64,000 nucleotides of DNA from Sordaria brevicollis (taxonomy: Eukaryota; Ascomycota; Sordariomycetes; Sordariales; Sordariaceae), in assembly GCA_033439795.1 (NCBI GenBank), contig JAUTDP010000011.1, positions 310,001 to 374,000 on the forward strand. The letters are read 5' to 3'. Both the position numbers and the translations under genes were made by a program. Below the pieces are notes generated by a model. The model did no database searches. It was not told the DNA's origin and saw only the letters and a program-made list of their open reading frames with translations. Position 1 is the first letter of the stretch, and the number at the start of each line of letters is the position of its first letter. Below are positions 1-13,069 of this stretch, piece after piece.

Positions 1-462
1 ACCCGCATGGATGAGCTTGGCAACTTGGATTTTCGAGACTGAACGAGCAAACCATTCTCAACTTTATCGGGTACCGTACTCGATGTTCTAGAGTCTAGAG
101 TCTAGGCCCTCGCCGTTTTTTTGCTGTTACTGGGCTACTTGGTATTTTGCTTAGTTTGCTAGAGAGTGCCCAAGCAACATTGTGTTGTAGGCGATCGTGC
201 TTCTCACTTGACTTTTTACCTAATCTCTGAATAACACATCTCTTGGCAAAGCTCCTCACCGCTTCTAGGACTTCAGTTAGTTAAATTAGTCGAATCAAAG
301 GAGGATCTCGTTTTGTTGAAATGTTACATCTGCGATGGTTCAGGCACAAGGTACAGGCACGAATTGAAATGCCAGAGGTAGTACAAGAGAGAGGGAGGCC
401 TCCCGGTGCTATAAGGTAATGCATACATGCATGCATGCAGCCCTCATTCATCCTTCAAAGTT
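1..462. other. Unique sequence left of the transposon island, no gene seen
   Basis: Base composition is ordinary, with normal CA and TG frequency, so this stretch was not hit by RIP. I see no open frame of useful length starting with ATG. A short CATG-type microsatellite (about 423-439) sits just before the transposon boundary. It could be the flank of a gene outside the window, but nothing here shows that. Confidence 0.5.
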
Positions 463-465
463 TAT

Positions 466-495
466 GGGCGCGTTTCATTTTTCCAACCGTTGATC
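466..495 (+). repeat. Left terminal inverted repeat of the Harbinger-type element
   Basis: Thirty bases starting GGGCGCGTTTCATTTTTCC match the reverse complement of 34913-34942 at 28 positions; the mismatches are at repeat positions 13 and 27. It is preceded by TAT (463-465). Confidence 0.9.
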
Positions 496-1893
496 GAGTC
501 GGTTAATCTGGGTACAAAGCTAAAATCTGTAGTGTATATAGGGATGAGCTTATACCATTTATCTTTTTTCTTTTTTTTCTTACTGTATAGTGGCGCTTAT
601 AAGGTCTGGTAAGCGAAATTATACAATTAGAGTCTATAATAAATCGAGATCCTTGGCAATAGGTTCGATATAACTTCGTTTTATAAAATTATAGAGCCGT
701 AATTATTATAACGGGCTCGATATTGAAGTTATTTATAAATGGGGATATTATTTTAATAATTAGGAGGTTCGTTTACGAATTGGTGTAATTGCTATTTTTT
801 TTCTAAATATAGTTATTGATTTGGGTAAACGCGGAGATTTTAGGGGTTAAAGGGGGATATTAATAAGAATATAAATAATAGTCTATTATAGTAATTATTA
901 TAAACGAATAAATTATAGTAATTATACTTTTAATTTATATTATTATTTATAATAATAGAAGAGTATATAAAATAGTTAATTAAAAATATAATTGAATATA
1001 CTTAATTAAATAGAATTGAATAGAATAAAATCGAATAAAATAGAATTAAATAGAATAGAATTAGGTATAAATATAGGTATTAATTTTATATTTTTATCGA
1101 TTCAAATCCTCTATTACTAATATTTTTAATACTTTTATTAATTCTTTACTTACTTTCTTTACTTATTTTCTATATTTTTCCCTATTTTTAGTTTTATAAA
1201 TAACGTCGACGATATTAATAATAATATTTTTAATTTAAATTACTTTATTTACAATAGCCCGCGTAATTTAATAACTTTAATTAAGTAGGAGGATAACCCT
1301 ATTAATATCCTTAATTTTGGTATTATATTATTAAATTATAATAATACTTTCGAATATAATATTATAACTATATAATTTTCTATAGGCTTTACGGCTATTA
1401 ACCGCCGTTTAATTACCCCGCCGCTTAATCGATACGAATTTATTTTCCTTCTTTATATTGGCCGTATTAACTATTATACGTATATAACCCGGCTATTTGC
1501 CCACTTTCCTTCTCCCCGTTCTGTTATTACATACGTTCTTTTATAATTAATTTAGAGTATTAGTCGCAATAAAAGTAGAAGCGGGATTAATTATAATATA
1601 ATTAATATTATAATTTATTCCCCCCTTCGATTTAAAATCCTTCCCGGATTTAATAAATTTAGGGGAATAAGCCCTATTCCGGTTATTAATATTATTATTA
1701 TTACCCCCCTTCGTAACGATAATAATAATAACGAATTTTTTAATATTTTTAAATTCGTATTAAGGTTGCGACTTCCCCTTAGTGCCTAATAATTAATCGA
1801 TTTGTTAATTTCTATTACTATTATTATTATTAGTAATAGGAATAATATATATTAATAAAACGATTAAAAAAATTATTTATAATTATATTAGTA

Positions 1894-2709
1894 GATATAA
1901 TTAAGTAGGGGATATTTTATAGGGAGTTGAATAATTAATTAAAGAAAATTTTTATTAAAATTGGAGAGGTATTAATTATTAAATAATTAAATATTAAATA
2001 GGGGTATAATTAATTACGTAATTATTAGAATAATTATAAGGATAATTACCGGTTATAAATAGAGTTTTTTTAGAAAATTGGGGTTTCTTTTAATAAATTA
2101 ATTATTCGATTTAAAATTAATAAGGATATATAGGATTCCTTCTTAAAAAGTAAACCCCCGGGTTTATTATAATTAAAAATAACGCCGTTAAAATATTACG
2201 AAGAATATATTTAAATTTTTACCCTCGATTAAGCGATTAATAAATATATTATCCAATCAAAATAGCGGTTAAAGGAGTGGCTAAATAAGTAGGGGATTAA
2301 GGAAATTAAAGGGGTATTAATTTAAAAGAAAGAGAAAGGGAGGAAGAGAAGGGAATTAATAGGGGAATTAATATTTAATATTAATAAGGAAATCCCCCCC
2401 TATATATAATTATTATTAAAAAAAAGGTTAACCGTTATTAATAATATAATTAAATTGGCCGATTTTATATTTAACGTTTAGAAATATTTATTATACGGTA
2501 TATTTTCCTCCTTTTTTATTATTGTAGCCGGCCTTTTTAATATTATTATCCTTATTATTACCCTAGCGGCGGCGGCTTTTAAATAAGTTTATAATTATAA
2601 TTTCGAGGTTTACTTCCTTACGTTAATAAACGATTCGCTATATTATTATATATATTAGGGCAATAAAAGGGAATTTTTAAGGGGGTTAAAGAAAGATAAA
2701 TTTATAGCG
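1894..2709 (+). pseudogene. Myb/SANT-like DNA-binding protein of the Harbinger element, 5' part
   Basis: Reading frame 1 through TAA/TAG codons (which RIP makes from CAA, CAG or TGG) gives one coherent protein. Around 2010-2220 it has the spacing of a Myb/SANT-like (Myb_DNA-bind_3/MADF-like) domain: a YW/NNYK stretch, then IEFF.KIGVSFNK, then DSFLKSKPPGLL, then PLKYYEEY. Aromatic and basic residues fall where this domain has them. The frame stays open in phase into 2704-2709 and continues at 16467 after element A. Upstream, frame 2 between about 1205 and 1790 also reads with few stops and may be an N-terminal exon or a frame-shifted part; this is uncertain. In Harbinger elements this second protein helps bring the transposase to the terminal DNA. 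The copy is dead through many stops and an insertion. Confidence 0.7.
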
Positions 2710-3003
2710 TATAACGGCACGGCTCACCCGCTAGTCACTTAACTTATTACATATTACTGGGTCGCTTAGGGAACGGGGTAAATTTAGGACTTATTGTCGC
2801 AGGTCACTTATTCATACTAGCGAACACCGCACTACCATTCACCCGTATAACGCATTCACTTTAGGGAACGTAAGGCCTATATCTTTCCGCCTACGCTTCT
2901 ATTCTTATACGATTAATTTTCCTTTTTTCTCTTTATTTTACGATTTTCTATTAATTAAGGATTATTATTATTTTATTACAAGCTCTTCCTTTTTGCCGTA
3001 ATA
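2710..3003 (+). repeat. 5' LTR of element A (294 bp)
   Basis: It starts TATAACGG (RIP form of TGTAACGG/TGTGACGG) and ends GCCGTAATA, preceded by TAGCG. It is the long LTR subtype, with GGGTCGCTTAGGGAACGGGG, shared only with 16168-16461. Confidence 0.93.
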
Positions 3004-6000
3004 ATCGTAAAATCAAACCAAAATACTCATCGGGGACGATATAAAATATCCTACCTTGAAAGAGATTACGATTAATTACGCGCAATATAATAATCCCCCG
3101 CCCCCTACCCGAATAACCGCAAAATTACAACCTATAATATTACAATTTAGAACCTTACGAACGAATAATAGCGTACGACTAGGAGGAAGCCGCTAAATTA
3201 AAGGCGTAAGCCGTTAACGAAGTCGATTTTAAATTAGTTAAATTAAATTAGAAAGAAACCCCTATTGCGAAGACCCGTTTAAATCGCAAATCTATTAATA
3301 ACCGCCGTATTTCTACGGCCTAAAAGGTTTAAAATACCGTTAAAGAAATAAATAACCCTAATACCGCTACTTTTAAATATTATAACGCCTATATAATTCC
3401 CGAAATTAAAATTTAATATTTTCCTAATATAAAGGAATATATCGATAAAGATTTAAAGAATAAAATTAAAAATATTACCGTTCGTTACACTTTTAATAAG
3501 AAAGGACTTTATTTTCCTTTCGACCTTTTATTTTAATACGAAGATTAATAATCTAATAAATATAAAAACCTAATAAGAATCGAAAACTTTATCGCCGAAG
3601 TCGAAAAAAACTTTAACGCTATATTTAAGGAGATAAAGGCTCGTATTATTATTATAATAACTTATAAAAAATAATTAAAGGAATTCTATATTATTACCTA
3701 CCGTTTAAATAAAATTATAATGGATTTTAACGATTAGGTCTAATATTTTAAAGATATATATTATAAATTTAAGAAGTAGAAAAAGAAAATTCGTTTTTAA
3801 ACTACTATCGAAGAGGACGACGAGGGCATTTAGTATTACCCCGACGGTATTAACGCAGCTACCCGCAAAGCTAACCGAATTAAATATTATACCCTTATTA
3901 CTTAGGGTATTACTCCTAACTTCGATATCTCCGATTATAAATCTAATAATAATAATAATAATAATAATTATTAATAAAATAAAAAATATATAAATCCCGA
4001 TAAAGAAATAATAAAGGATTTAATAATTATTATTATAATTAAAGATAAAGAAATTTAAATTTTGAATTAAATAATTATTAATATTATTCGTAATTCGACG
4101 TATCGTAACGCGACCCTAAATAGCGCTTCTATTATTATTATTAATAAAAAATTTTCTAAAATTTTAAACCCTCCTATCTTTTATACCAATAAAAATAAAA
4201 ATACTATTACTTTCGAAATATAGTACTATATTATAATTAATAAATTGAAGGTCAATTCGGATTATTTCGTTAACGATAAAATTAAATAAATATATATCGA
4301 AAATCGCCTAATTAGCTACATTATTAAAGATTTATAGCCGTATTTACGTAATACCTACCCGAACTAAATTTACTCTTCGAAGGCCTTAATAAATTACTTT
4401 AAGCGCTAGTATAATAATCTTAACGTTGCCCGCTAAATAATCGAGGAATTTAAAAAATTCCGTATATACTAAAATAATTTCTATATTTTCAAAAATAAAT
4501 TTATTCGTTTCGCTAACGAATGCCAAATCCCTCAATTAAATTAAAAAGAAGCCTTTTACCATCGATTATTTATAAATCTCCAAATTAATATAACCTTATA
4601 TACTACTTTAAATACGGTTAATTTCGACGGATATATTAAAATTATTAAATAAATTATTTATACGTAGAAAATAATTAAGTAGATTACTCTTTTATTTTCT
4701 TCGAATTCTAATAACCGTAGTCGCGGAAGTAATAATAATACTACTAATAAAGGAAGAGGCTCCTCTTCGATTAAAGGTAATTCTAATACTAGAAGCTATA
4801 ATCCAATTAAGGAGGAGATTAATAATATATTCCGCAAAGGTATATATTTTAATTATAAAGAGTACAAATATTACACTAAAAATTATCCTAAAAAACCTAA
4901 TACTAATAACCGCCTTATTATTATTATTAACTATCGTATTCGTTTTTAATCTATTTATACCTACTATAATATTAAAAACGGTAAGGAGGATAAAGGAAAT
5001 AAAAAGAAAGGTAATAAATTAAAAAATTAATTACCCTAAATAAAATAGATTCTTATCCAAGGAAATTTATATAATAAAAATAGGGAAAAGTATTTAATAA
5101 CGTAAAGAAGAATTTCCTATATAATTATTTAGGAAAAAACCCCTTTATTATATCCGCTTTTATAAATAATAATAAAATCACTATTATTATTAAAAAAACT
5201 ATTATAAATTCGGGAACTACAATATATATTTTAATTAATTAAAAAACCGTAAACCGCTTATAACAATTCTTAAAATTCGAAATAAAGAACAACTTTAACC
5301 CTATTAACGTAGGCAACCCCTTTATAGAAAATAATAATAAAAAAATCACAACTATATTTAAAATTAACATTATAATACAAAACCGTACCGCCCGCAATAA
5401 GTGATTAATCGTAGCCAATATTTATTATAATATAATAATTAGTCGAATTTAATTTGAATATTACGACATTATAATCGATTATTTCCGGAAAAGGTTATTA
5501 TTTAACGATAATTAGCCTATAGACCTTAATTAGATAAGGAATATCTATATCGAAGATAAGGAAGGTTAATTTATAAATCCCTAATACTAAAAAGACGTTA
5601 TTCAATAGGAATAATTTATAAAAAAGGAAAATAAAAAAAGAAGGGATAAGGCGGTAATATATCGCCGAATCCAAAAATTCGAGAATATCCTATAAAATAC
5701 CCCTACGATTAAAAAAAGCGATCGACCGGTAATTAATATTCTTTAAAGAATAAAAATTAATAGGAAAGCCTAAAATCCCGCTAAAAAAGTATAAAAATCT
5801 ATAGAATAAGTACTATAGGATAAATTACTTCCGCTACCGCTAGACCTAAAGAAGGTTTTATTTAAAATTTTAAAAGAATAAAAAAAGGATTTTAAAGAAG
5901 ATTTAGGATATTTCCGGGAATAATTATAAAGAAAGGACTTTAATAATAATATAAAAAAGGATAATTAAAAGTACTTTAAATAAAAGAAAAGAGCCGCTTA

Positions 6001-6228
6001 ATATAAAAAATATATACCTAATATAATTATTATTAAATTAATAACTCTTATATAAATAATAAAGAAAAAATATCTAAAAGTTATAAATTTATACGAAATC
6101 GATCGCTTTATTAAAGAACGGAGGGATTAAGAATATCTCGACGGCCTAAATCCCGAAAAAAGGGAATAAATTCTCAAACGAATACCGAACCGATATTATA
6201 AATACGAAGACGTCTTTAATAAATAACG
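3004..6228 (+). pseudogene. Element A gag and protease relic
   Basis: Reading through RIP stops gives a gag-like protein. A zinc knuckle of the form C-x2-C-x4-H-x4-C lies at about 4843-4884, with all four ligand codons now Tyr (RIP turns TGC/TGT into TAT/TAC and CAC into TAC). It is followed by KNYPKKP. An aspartic protease start, NSGTT (ancestrally DSGAT-like), lies near 5205-5220. The coding sequence stops at 6228, where element B and its GTCGG duplication interrupt it, and resumes at 13070. A complete element of this type should encode a capsid protein and a protease that cuts the polyprotein; none of that can be made here. Confidence 0.78.
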
Positions 6229-6233
6229 GTCGG

Positions 6234-6492
6234 TGTGACGGTACGGCTCACCCGCTAGTCACCTAATTTATTACATATCACCAGGTGAACCAGGGACTTA
6301 CTGTTGCAAGTCACTTATTCATGCTAGCGAACGCCGTATAACCCATTTACTCTATAGAATGTAGGGCCTATATTTTTCCGCCCACGCTTCTATTCTTATA
6401 CAATTAATTTTCCTTTTTTCTTTATTTTACGATTTTCTATCAATTAAGGATTATTATTATTTTATTACAAGCCCTTCCTTTTTGCCGTAATA
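6234..6492 (+). repeat. 5' LTR of element B (259 bp)
   Basis: It starts TGTGACGGTACGG (the least mutated start of the family) and ends GCCGTAATA; preceded by GTCGG. It is the short subtype, with CACCAGGTGAACCAGGGAC. Confidence 0.93.
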
Positions 6493-9400
6493 ATTGTAAA
6501 ATTAAATTAATATTTATCGGGGACGATATAAAATATCCTACTTTAAAAAGAAATTACAATTAATTATACGCAATATAATAATCCCCCGTACCCTATTTAA
6601 ATACCCGAATAACTATACGACTATAATTTATATAAAATAATTAAAATACCGAACGAACGATAATATACGATTAGGAGGAAGCGGCTAAATTAAAGGCGTA
6701 AGCCGTTAATAAAATCGATTTCGAATTAACTAAATTAAATTAGAAAGAAACCCCTATCGCGAAGACCCGTTTAAATCGCAAATCTATCGATAATCGTCGC
6801 GTCTTTACCGCCTAAGAAATTTAAAACGCTTCCGAAAAAGCCGATAATAATAATTATAAAATTATTACCTTCGAATATTACGATATTTACGTAATTCCCG
6901 AAATTGAGGCCTAATATTTTTTTAATATAAAAGAATATATCGAAAAGGATTTAAAGAATAAAATTAAAAATATTACCGTTCGTTATACCTTTAATAAGAA
7001 AGGACTTTACTTTCTATTCGACCCCCTATTTTAATACGAAAATCCGTAGCCCGAAGGATATAGAAATTTAATAGGAATTAAGGATTTTATCGCTAAAATT
7101 AAAAAAAATCCCGATATTATATTTAAAAAAATAAAGGCCTATATTATTATTATATTCGTTTATAAGAAATAATCCGAAGAGTTCTATATTATCGCTTATT
7201 ATTTTAATAAAATTATAATAAATTTAAATAATTAAATTTAATATTTTAAGGGTATATATTATAAACCTAAAAAGTAAAAAAAGAAGGTTCGTTTCTAAAT
7301 TACTATCGAAGATAATAACGAAAGTACTTAATATTACTTTAATAGTATCGACGCAGCTACCTATAAGGTTAACCGAATTAAATATTGCGCCCTTATTACT
7401 TAAAATATTATTCCCGATTTCGATATTTCCGATTTTGAGACCGATTATAATAATAATAACTATTAATAAAGTAAAAAACCTATTAATTCCGATAAGGAAA
7501 TAATGGAAGATTTAATAACTATTATTATAATTAAGGATAAAGAGATTTAGGTTTTAAATTAAATAGTCGTTAATATTATTCGTAATTCGACGCGTTATAA
7601 TACGACTTTAGGCGGCGCTTCTATTATTATTATTAGCGGAAAGTTTTTTAAAATTTCAAACCTTTTTATTTTTTATATTAATAAAAATAAAAATATTATT
7701 ATTTTCGAAATATAATATTATATTATAATTAATAAATTAAAGGTTAATTCGGATTATTTTATGAACGATAAAATTAAATAAGTATATATCGAGAATCGTT
7801 TAATTAATTACGTTATTAAAGATTTATAACCGTATTTAGGCAATATTTACCCGAATTAAATTAATTCTTCGAAGGCTTTAATAAATTATTTTAAATATTA
7901 GTATAATAATTTTAATATTACCCGTTAAGCGATTAAAGAATTCGAAAAGCTCTATATATATTAGGATAATTTTTATATTTTTAAGAATAAATTTATTTAT
8001 TTTATTAACGAATATTAAATTCCGTAATCGAATTAGAAAAAAGCCTTTTATCGTCGCTTATTTATTAATTTTTAAGTAGGAATAACTTTATATATTATTT
8101 TAAATACGGTCGATTTCGACGAATACGTTAAAATTATTAAATAAATTATTTATACGTAAAAAGTAATTAAGCGGACTATTATATTATTTTCTTCGAATTC
8201 GAATAACCGTAGTCGCGGAAATAATAATAAAAATAGTAATAATATTAGTAAAGGAAGAGGCTCCTCTTCGATTAGAGGTAATTTTAATATTAATAGTAAT
8301 AATAGGAATTTAATTAAGGAGGAAATCGATGATATATTTCATAAGGGAATATATTTTATTTATAAAAAATAAAAATATTATACTAAAAATTGCTTTAAGA
8401 AACCCAATTTTAATAATCGCCCCGCTACGATAAATTACCGTACCCGCTTTTAATTTATATATACTCGCTATAATATTAAAAATAGAAAAGAGGATAAAGG
8501 TAAAGAGAAGGATAAATCGAAAAATTAATTACTTTAAATAAAATAAATTCCTATTTAAAGAAATTTAAATAATAATAATAAGGAAAAGCGCTTAATAATA
8601 TAAATAGAGATTTTCTATATAATTATTTAGGAGGAAACCCTTTTATTATATCCGTTTTTATAAGTAATAATAGAATTATAATTACTATTAAAGAAGCTAT
8701 TATTTATATTCTAATTAATTAAACTATAGCCGACTATTTATAATAATTTTTTAGATTCGAAATTAAAAGCGATTTCGACCCTATTAATATAAGAGGCCCT
8801 TTCGTTGGAAATCATAGTAAGAAAATTACAACCGCTTTAAAAATAAACGTTATAATATAAAACCGTACTGTTTGTAATAAATAATTAATCGTCGCCAATA
8901 TTTATTACAATATAATAATTAGCCGTATTTAATTCGAATATTATAATATTACAATCGATTATTTACGAAGGAAATTATTATTTAATAATAATTAATTAAT
9001 AAACCCCAATTAGATAAAGAATATTTATATTAAAGATAGGGAAGGTTAACCTATCGATTTAAAATATTAAGAGGACGTTATTTATAGAAAATAATTTATA
9101 GAAAGAAAGGATAAACGAAGGCGTAATAGGGCCGTAATATATTATCGAATTCGAAAGTTCGAAAATACTTTATAACTTTTACTTTCGATTAAATAAACGA
9201 CGCGCTTAATAATTAATATTCTTTAAAAAATTACAACCGATAAAAAAATAATCGACCTTATTAAAAAAATATAAAACTCTATAAAATAGGCTTTGCAAAA
9301 CGAATTTCTACCGTTACTAATAAAATTAAAGAAAGCGTTAATAAAAGTATTAAAGGAATAAAAGAAAGATTTTAAAGAGGATTTGAAGTACTTTAAAGAA

Positions 9401-12400
9401 TAATTATAAGGAGAGGATTTTAATAATAATATAAAAAAAGATAATTAGGGTTACTTTAAGTAAAAAAAGGGAATTACGTAATATAAAGAGCGAATACCCG
9501 ATATAATTATTATTAATTTTATAGCCTTTATATAAATAATAAAAAAAGAGTATTTAAAAGTAATAAATTTATACGAAATCGATCGCTTTATCGAAGAATA
9601 TAAGGATTAAGAATATTTTAATGGCCTAAATCCGGAAGAATAGGAATAAATTCTATAACGGATTCCTACTCGTTATTATAATTACGAAAATATTTTTAAT
9701 AAATAATAATTAAATATATTACTAAATTTAGGGAATAGTAATTATTATATCCGATTATAAAAAGGAATTAACTTTAAAAATTTAAATTATAGCTTATTAT
9801 ATAAAATAAATACAAACGAGCTAAAAGCGTATCGATTATATATTATAGAGAATTTAAATAAAGGTTTTATTAAAAGTAATTCTATATTATAGGTTGCCCC
9901 TATTCTTTTTATACTTAAAATTAATAAAAAATTCTATTTTTATATAAATTATTAGAAATTAAATAAAATTACCCGGAAAGACTATTACCCGTTACCTCTT
10001 ATTGAAGAAACGTTAGCCCAAATAATTAGAGTGAAAATCTTTATTAAAATCGATATCTAGTAAGCCTTTTATTATATCCGTATATATTTAAACGATAAAG
10101 AGTTTATAACCTTCCGTATTTAATATAGGGCTTATAAATATAAAGTATTACTTTTCGGATTAATTAATAAATTATTAACGTTTTAAAAGTATATTAATAA
10201 CGCTTTAATAAAATATTTAAACGATTTTTATAATATTTATATCGATAATATTCTAATTTATTTTAATAACGAAAAGGAATACGAAATTTACGTTAAAAAA
10301 ATATTAGAGAGGTTTTAATAAGTTGGGCTATAAATTAATTTAAATAAATGCGAATTTTACGTTATTAAAATAAAATTTCTAGGGTTTATTATTAATATTA
10401 ATAGAATTTCGGTAAATTTAGTAAAGATTTAAGTAATTAAAGAATAGAAAGAGTTATTAATAATTAAAGGCGTATAATTATTTTTAAACTTTTGTAATTT
10501 CTATTACAAATTTATAAAAGAATATAAGAAAATTTCGAAGCCGTTGATAACGTTAATAAAAAAAGGGGAAGCGTTTAATTAAATAAGAGAATATTAAATA
10601 GCGTTTAATACTTTAAAATAATATTTAATCGATGTATTAATATTCGTTTACTTCAATTTCAAAAGAGAAATAAGGTTAAAGACGGATATATTAAATAGGG
10701 TATTAATTAGCGTTTTATTTTAAAAATATAAGGATAAATAGTACTTTATCGCTTATTTTTCGGAAATAATATAGAGAATAAAATATAATTATCTGATATA
10801 TAATAAGGAAATATTAGTTATAATAAAAGCGTTAATATATTAACGTTCGGAATTTATTAGGCTTTAGCGGATTAAGCCTTTTACGATTATTATAGATTAT
10901 AAAGCGTTAAAATATTTTAGTACTAAATATTTATTAAATACGAAATAAATAATATAGGTATAATTATTATTATAATATAATTTCTTAATTATTTACCGAC
11001 CCGGTAAAAATAACGCGGTAATTAATACTCTATTAAAAAAGTTAGAAAATATTAAGGATTAGAAGGAATAGAAGGAATTGTAATGTATAATACGCTTTTT
11101 TAAACCCGTAAGGGAAGGGGAGGATATAGTTTATATTTATACTTTAAATGCCGTAAATATTCTTAAGATAATAATCGGTTATAAATTCGTTTATTAAATA
11201 TTAGAGGCTAATAAAACGGATATTTTTTTAGAAGAATATTATAAAAAAGTTCGATAGGGAGAATTAGACTTTACGATATTATAAGAATAATTATTATTAT
11301 TTTATAGCCGTTTTATAATTTTATAAAGTATTTTAAGGATTAAAGCGATTTAGGATTATTATAATATTTTAGCGATGGTTTACTTTAAAAGGAATAAAAT
11401 ACGTAAATTGGTAATAATTTAATATTAATAACTTAATTTAATTAGGGACGTTAATTAATATATAGCGAATTATACGGTTTATTACGTTTTTAAATATTTA
11501 CGGGGTAAAATACTAAAAATATTTTAAAGTATTGAAGCCTTTAAAAGAATTTAGAACTATTTAGTAATAAATTTTAAAAAGATATTATTAAATAAATACG
11601 GATATAATAATTTAATAAATATAATCGACCCCCTATTTAAAATTATATAATTATTCCCTTATAAATCGATTATTATAGGAAAAGAAGTTTATAAACTATA
11701 TTACGAAGGTCCTTTCCGTATTTTTAACCCGCCTAAGGAATTTATTAATAATAGAGGATTGCAATTCTAATTAGATTTTTTATAAGAATTAACTTCTTTA
11801 ATCGGTATTAATTAATCGTTAGCTTTTATTAAATATTTATAAATATTAGGATAAATTGAAAATTTCTATAAATAAATCGATTAGAAATTTCGTTTATATA
11901 TTAATTATAATTAAAATAATTAATCGGAGATAATCCCGGCGCTAAATTATATTTAAAATAATTTACCCTATAATAATATAGGCCTTTAACCCTACGAAAT
12001 TCTATTCGGCTTCCTAATACCTATTTTTTCAAATTAAAAAGTAAAGACGAATTTCAAAAGTATACCTTTAATAAAACGTTTAAATCGATAAAATATTAAA
12101 AATACCGCCGAGAAAATCTAACGGTATATAAATTACGTAAGGAAATATATTGAATCTATATAATGGAAATAAGCCGTTTAAATAAATAGGAAACGTTACG
12201 AATTAAATTTCGATATAGGAAATTAAATTTTCATCGTTAAAAAAAGCTAATTAATTAACCGTCCGAATAATAAATTAAATTTTTTATTAACGAAGTAATA
12301 TTTTCCTATTATAAGTAAAAAGGGTAGCGCTTTCTTAATATAATTACTTTTTTCGTAAAAAATATCCAATTAATTCCCGCCGGATAAATTAAGGAAGTTT

Positions 12401-12805
12401 CTAAATAACCTATTATTAAAATAAGTACCGGAAAACCCGCTAGGGGAAATTATATTTGAAAACGAAGAATATAAAGTAGAGGAAATTATAATTTTAAAGG
12501 TAAACCGAAATAAATTATTTTACTAAATAAAATAGATTAGTTAAAATTTAAACCGAAAATAGTATTTTACTAGCAATTTTAAAAATATAGTAATTAAATT
12601 GAAAGAATACTATAAGGAATATCCGGAGGCGGCCGGGCCCCCTTAGAAGTTATAAAATTAAATTATAGTAGCGATACGAAAGGAGGAAGTATTAAAATAT
12701 AAGGAGGATAATTTATTAGTTTAAATAGGTAATAAAAGGTTAAGGAGGAGGAAGTAATTACATTTTCGAAAGATTCGAAGCGAATTTTTTTAAAGGGGGG
12801 GGTAA
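6493..12805 (+). pseudogene. Element B gag-pol relic
   Basis: Gag lies at about 6700-8500 with a decayed zinc knuckle near 8350-8395; three ligands are Tyr, the last Cys is kept. The protease region is near 8690-8900. The RT catalytic box YIDNILIY lies at 10238-10261, with the second Asp changed to Asn. RNase H is at about 10650-11050. An integrase core with KYGYNNLINIIDP and FINNRG (ancestrally NDRG) lies at about 11590-11900. The chromodomain is at about 12470-12640 (EEYKVEEII ... KLFY.IKW ... NFKN). A purine-rich tract with eight G residues lies directly before the 3' LTR. The order gag-PR-RT-RH-IN-chromodomain is that of Ty3/gypsy chromoviruses. Confidence 0.82.
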
Positions 12806-13064
12806 TATAACAGTACGGCTCACCCGCTAGTCACCTAACTTATCACATATCACCAGGTGAACTAGGGACTTACTATTGCAAGTCACTTATTCATGCTAGC
12901 GAACGCCGTATAACCCATTCACTCTATAGAACGCAGGGCCTATATTTTTCCGCCTACGCTTCTATTCTTGTACGATTAGTTTTCCTTTTTTCTTTATCTT
13001 ACGATTTTCTATCAATTAAAGATTATTGTTGTTTTATCACAAGCCCTTCCTTTTTGCCGTGATA
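12806..13064 (+). repeat. 3' LTR of element B (259 bp)
   Basis: It starts TATAACAGTACGG after the polypurine tract and ends GCCGTGATA, followed by GTCGG. Many CA and TG dinucleotides survive, so it is among the least mutated parts of the island. Confidence 0.93.
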
Positions 13065-13069
13065 GTCGG

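Larger units (their letters stand above)
6234..13064 (+). mobile_element. Ty3/gypsy chromovirus element B, complete but RIP-dead, nested in element A
   Basis: The element is 6831 bp with two 259-bp LTRs and the perfect 5-bp duplication GTCGG on both sides (6229-6233 and 13065-13069). It belongs to the same family as A: the proteins align along their whole length, and the LTRs share their ends but lack about 35 bp found in A. It sits in A between protease and reverse transcriptase, in the same orientation. It is therefore younger than A. RIP stops occur throughout. Confidence 0.93.

Noticed and set aside
427..612. Open frame of 61 codons at the left transposon end
   Set aside because: It spans the target duplication and the terminal inverted repeat and has no protein-like composition.
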